From assembly GCA_946886875.1 (NCBI GenBank), contig CAMPJN010000258.1:1-5809 (forward strand): a stretch of 5,809 nucleotides of DNA, written 5' to 3'. The position numbers were made by a program, and so were the translations under genes. Within the stretch, counting starts at the first letter, position 1. Each line of letters begins with the position of its first letter. Shown piece by piece: positions 5,096-5,809 of the stretch. This DNA is from an uncultured Pseudomonas sp. (GTDB lineage Bacteria; Pseudomonadota; Gammaproteobacteria; Pseudomonadales; Pseudomonadaceae). Under the pieces are notes generated by a model. That model saw nothing but the letters and a program-made list of their open reading frames with translations. It had not been told where the DNA came from and did not search any database.

Positions 5096-5809
5096 TTAGT
5101 AGTCGAACGCCTGGTACGGCTTGGAAAACGTCATGTCCTTGGTGACGATGACGTTAAAACGGTAGCCCGGACGAATTTCGAGGGTCGGGGCAATGTTCAT
5201 GTTTTTGGAAATCAACTGAGCGGTGACAAGGCCGAGCTGCTGGCCCAACGCTTCGCTAAGTGCGCCGCTGGCCGTCTGCCGATTGCCGTTGTTCTGCTGG
5301 TCCTGGTTCTGGCTCATGGTGATACCCGCCGTCACGCCAGACATGAGGAATGCCGATGCGAACAGCCGGAAATAGTGGTTGTTCACCTGGTCATTGAAGC
5401 CCGCATAACCGGCGCTGTCGGCACCAGGCATCGAACCAATATCCATTGCCTTGCCGTCCGGGAAGACGATGCGTTGCCAGGCAATCAGCACGCGGGATTG
5501 GCCGTATGCCACATCACTGGAGTACCGACCCACAAGGCGCGAGCCTTGAGGAATCAGCTTCCATTTGCCGGTGGGCGTGTCGAACACGTCCTGGCTCACC
5601 TGGGCCATGATCTGACCGGGCAAATCGGAGTTGATGCCTGAAATCAGCGTGGCGGGCACGACGAAACCGGCGCGCAGCTCATACGGCGAGCGTGGCGCTT
5701 CGGGCTTGGAATCGAGCTTCCAGCGGTCTTCCTGCCCGGAGTTGGCGAACTGCGAATAGTCCTTGCTCCCCGACGAGCTGGAGCCGGCCGTTTGCAGGAG
5801 CCTAGGAGC
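5096..5809 (-). CDS. trbI: TrbI, VirB10-like type IV secretion channel protein (C-terminal half, 5' end outside window)
   Basis: The frame is open to the window edge, giving 237 residues and a TAA stop; the start and the N-terminal cytoplasmic, membrane and proline-rich parts lie beyond the window. From memory IncP-1 TrbI is about 460 residues, so roughly half is visible. The visible part is the periplasmic/outer-membrane VirB10 (TrbI/CagX-type) domain. It starts with a Ser/Gly-rich linker, then YELRAGFVVPATLISGINSD (about 43-62), IPQGSRLVGRY (about 86-96) and the FPDGKAMDI block (about 116-124). A hydrophobic helix near 144-166 (HYFRLFASAFLMSGVTAG) matches the VirB10 segment known to form the outer-membrane pore. 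The C-terminal APTLEIRPGYRFNVIVTKDM closes the barrel. In the family this protein spans both membranes and couples energy to channel opening. A Gln/Asn-rich loop (about 167-177) follows the helix. The gap to trbJ is 18 bp. Identification is very secure. Confidence 0.96.
   Translation of the reverse strand, partial: APRLLQTAGSSSSGSKDYSQFANSGQEDRWKLDSKPEAPRSPYELRAGFVVPATLISGINSDLPGQIMAQVSQDVFDTPTGKWKLIPQGSRLVGRYSSDVAYGQSRVLIAWQRIVFPDGKAMDIGSMPGADSAGYAGFNDQVNNHYFRLFASAFLMSGVTAGITMSQNQDQQNNGNRQTASGALSEALGQQLGLVTAQLISKNMNIAPTLEIRPGYRFNVIVTKDMTFSKPYQAFDY

Overview
The window is a compact, single-direction block of conjugation genes, all on the minus strand. I recognise it as the distal half of the mating-pair-formation (Tra2/trb) region of an IncP-1 family plasmid (the RK2/RP4 and R751 group). 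This rests on gene order, protein motifs and a perfect copy of the IncP-1 global regulator site for KorB. The DNA is GC-rich and the host would be a Gram-negative bacterium of the Pseudomonadota. I cannot assign the IncP-1 subgroup from sequence alone.

In transcription order (high to low coordinates) the layout is: the C-terminal half of trbI (VirB10-like, cut by the window edge), trbJ (VirB5-like), trbK (entry-exclusion lipoprotein), trbL (VirB6-like membrane protein), trbM (secreted cysteine-rich protein), trbN (lytic transglycosylase), trbO (small membrane protein), trbP (TraX-like membrane protein) and the first 20 codons of a secreted protein in the upf30.5 position. Gaps between genes are only 10-25 bp, or the genes overlap. 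Most starts have a good Shine-Dalgarno sequence that touches or follows the previous stop codon, so trbI-trbN reads as one operon. No stretch over 300 bp lacks a gene.

Together trbI, trbJ and trbL build the envelope-spanning type IV secretion channel. TrbN locally opens peptidoglycan, TrbK blocks redundant mating into plasmid-bearing cells, and TrbP is probably linked to pilin modification.

The parts of the sequence that gene content does not explain are regulatory. A perfect 13-bp KorB operator lies inside the trbJ signal-peptide codons. A one-mismatch KorB-like site sits between trbN and trbO, abutting a strong intrinsic terminator whose loop contains the trbN stop codon. This junction divides the operon into a trbI-trbN part and a trbO-trbP-upf30.5 part. 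No new system, insertion sequence, CRISPR array or RNA gene was seen. The long plus-strand open frames are GC-driven shadows.
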